Shown piece after piece: positions 62,495 through 64,000 of a DNA stretch of 64,000 nucleotides (positions within the stretch are counted from its first letter, which is position 1; each line of letters starts with the position of its first letter). Source of the DNA: Oscheius onirici (Eukaryota > Nematoda > Chromadorea > Rhabditida > Rhabditidae). The position numbers and the translations under genes were made by a program. The stretch spans positions 10,278,501 to 10,342,500 of the forward strand of contig OW051470.1 of NCBI GenBank assembly GCA_932521025.1, read 5' to 3'. The notes below the pieces were generated by a model. It was not told the origin of the DNA, ran no database searches, and saw only the letters and a program-made list of their open reading frames with translations.

Positions 62495-63814
62495 ATGTCC
62501 ACACGGCATTCTCTCAATCCAGACGACGCGGATGATTCCGATTCGTCCAGTTCGTCCTGCTCCCCGGCTCCGATTAGAATTCCGAGACGGTCGGCGACGG
62601 TTTCGCCAAGCACAAGAAATTCGTTCAAAGGGAGACCGACAAGGTGAGTCTCTCTCTGTTATTGATCAACACTTTTTTTCCAGAAGAAGATCCGATTTCA
62701 ACCTGCACCTCGAACAAGAGAGAAAACAGCGAAGTATTAGAGCTAGTCGGGAACGGAGTGAAGGAAGAAAAAGACTACGGAAGACGAACAGCGAGCCGAA
62801 TGTCGAGTCTCAAGGAGTGGTGAGCCTTTTTTTTTGTCTGGACATAAACAATCTGTAGCTTGATCTCAACGCCCTACGACAACTGCTCGCCCAGTTGCCT
62901 AACCTGGCAGCAGCGGCTGTGGAAACCCAGCTCCAGCCTGAATCTGATTCCGGAGGCGAGGACATGATGATGAATACGGAGAGTGAAGAGCTGAGAGATG
63001 CCGCCAAGTCCATACAGTGTCTTCAAAGAGTCTTGAAACTACCCAACCAGAATTCTTCGGATCGAGGAGGTACGGCTCTTTTACTCTATGAAAACATTTT
63101 CCAGTTTTCTCTGACGCCGACGATGCTTCCATTACTTCTGGACAGGACAGTGGTCGAGTTAGCGGAATTTCTACCCGATTCGGTCATCCGCGCGGTGTCA
63201 TGCAGTTCCTCCCTTCAATTAGACAAGAACACTTTCTGGCCCCGTCTGACAGTTCCTACCGTAGTCGAAGAAGCAGCCTCTCCAGGAAAACCTCAGTTCC
63301 AGAAGGCTACCTTTCCTTTCCAGAAACTGTCGAGGAAAAGAATCCGAGACTCAGAAGACGAGGTGTTGTCGATGAACTCTATGCCTCGAATACAGTACTG
63401 GACAGGAAAGGAGGTTCTGAGAGTATTGCGGGAGTCAGTCGCTTTTCGAAGTTGCTGAAGAGTTTCCGCTCTCGACCGACTTCTCCAGACCAAGGACCTA
63501 CAATCTCCTGGTCTCCGTACACACTTTGTGCCGAAGCAGATGGAGTGGAGAGAGCCATGGACAGCTCTCTTCTGGAAGCGGACATTATGCTTTGGAAGAA
63601 AAGGTCTAGGGCTTCTCTCAGGAGACATGACAGTGCTAGAAATCTAGCTGCCAAGGAACTATACGATACAGAGAAATCCTTTGTGGAAGGACTAGAATTT
63701 TTGGTGACCAAGTACATGAGACCGCTGAGAGCTCCTTTGGAATGCACTCTCCTTGAAGCTGGACTGGTGGACAAGATTTTTTATCGCATTCCGGAAATTC
63801 TGGCACATCATCAG
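62495..63814 (+). CDS. Rho guanine-nucleotide exchange factor, N-terminal part; continues beyond right edge
   Basis: The first four exons (62495-62643, 62684-62819, 62859-63069, 63105-63814) encode about 402 residues before a GT donor at 63815. The first 300 residues are serine/arginine-rich and probably disordered, with likely phosphosites. From about residue 345 the Dbl-homology domain begins: NLAAKELYDTEKSFVEGLEF, TKYMRPLRAPLE and KIFYRIPEILAHHQ, matching helix alpha-1 (CR1) of DH domains. The catalytic CR3 and the PH domain lie outside the window. Which ARHGEF subfamily cannot be decided from this part. Confidence 0.82.
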
Positions 63815-64000
63815 GTAGAGAGACAGTTGACTTTTGCCTCGCGCTCATTATCCATTGGTTAACGAGCGTGCAGCTAATGGTCTGACCCACAGGGGAAGGG
63901 CAATTGATCCGGCAATAAAGACCAGATGGTCTTTGCACATACACAGAGAGACACTAGCACCTGCCACCTTACAGTCCACTCGCACTATCCCTCTATTCCT
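63815..64000. other. Intron of the RhoGEF gene running off the window
   Basis: It begins GTAGAG directly after the HHQ codons. No acceptor followed by DH-domain sequence is seen before the edge. Confidence 0.6.

Overview
The window is nuclear DNA from a nematode. Genes are dense and split by many 35-50 bp introns with TTTTCAG-type acceptors. The same acceptor lies 0-12 bp upstream of many start codons with no upstream exon, which points to spliced-leader trans-splicing. Lineage markers are a pdf-1-type neuropeptide precursor, a degenerate MSP-domain sperm protein, an astacin with a C-terminal ShK domain, and a coq-2 gene with two alternative versions of one exon. Gene models were built by hand from splice sites, reading phase and recalled protein families; no alignment or transcript data were available.

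Layout, left to right. 1-9.2 kb, minus strand: start of delta-COP (ARCN1), ORAI calcium channel, an unknown 172-aa protein, and RNA polymerase III subunit RPC5 with three nested transposons in one intron. 9.5-16.6 kb, plus strand: DBF4, ANKMY2, PRMT7 and TAF7, closely spaced and operon-like. 17.4-26.1 kb: tyrosylprotein sulfotransferase (plus) and BBS7 (minus), each hosting an antiparallel gene for a small secreted protein in an intron. 26.1-32.6 kb: repeat-rich DNA and a broken intron-containing eEF1A pseudogene. 32.6-40.2 kb: astacin (plus), then PLXDC, VPS29 and NDUFAF7 (minus). 40.5-49.8 kb: F-box/LRR protein (plus), pdf-1 and LRRFIP (minus). 49.8-51.8 kb: inverted-repeat elements. 51.8-58.7 kb: RFC2 (plus), converging on a minus-strand cluster COQ2, BYSL, MRPL3. 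59.7-64 kb: an ELMO-domain protein hosting a frameshifted MSP-domain gene, and the N-terminal half of a RhoGEF cut by the window edge.

Most genes are conserved housekeeping genes (replication, transcription, ribosome biogenesis, retromer, mitochondria). The strongest biological signal is COQ2: two adjacent, phase-compatible versions of one exon, the arrangement known in C. elegans and other helminths to switch between ubiquinone and rhodoquinone synthesis. Other notable items are a hAT-type MITE that duplicated a splice donor in BBS7, a transposon stack whose removal leaves exactly a 40-bp intron in POLR3E, four GC-AG introns, a 68-aa cysteine-rich secreted peptide, and two identical 272-bp repeats.
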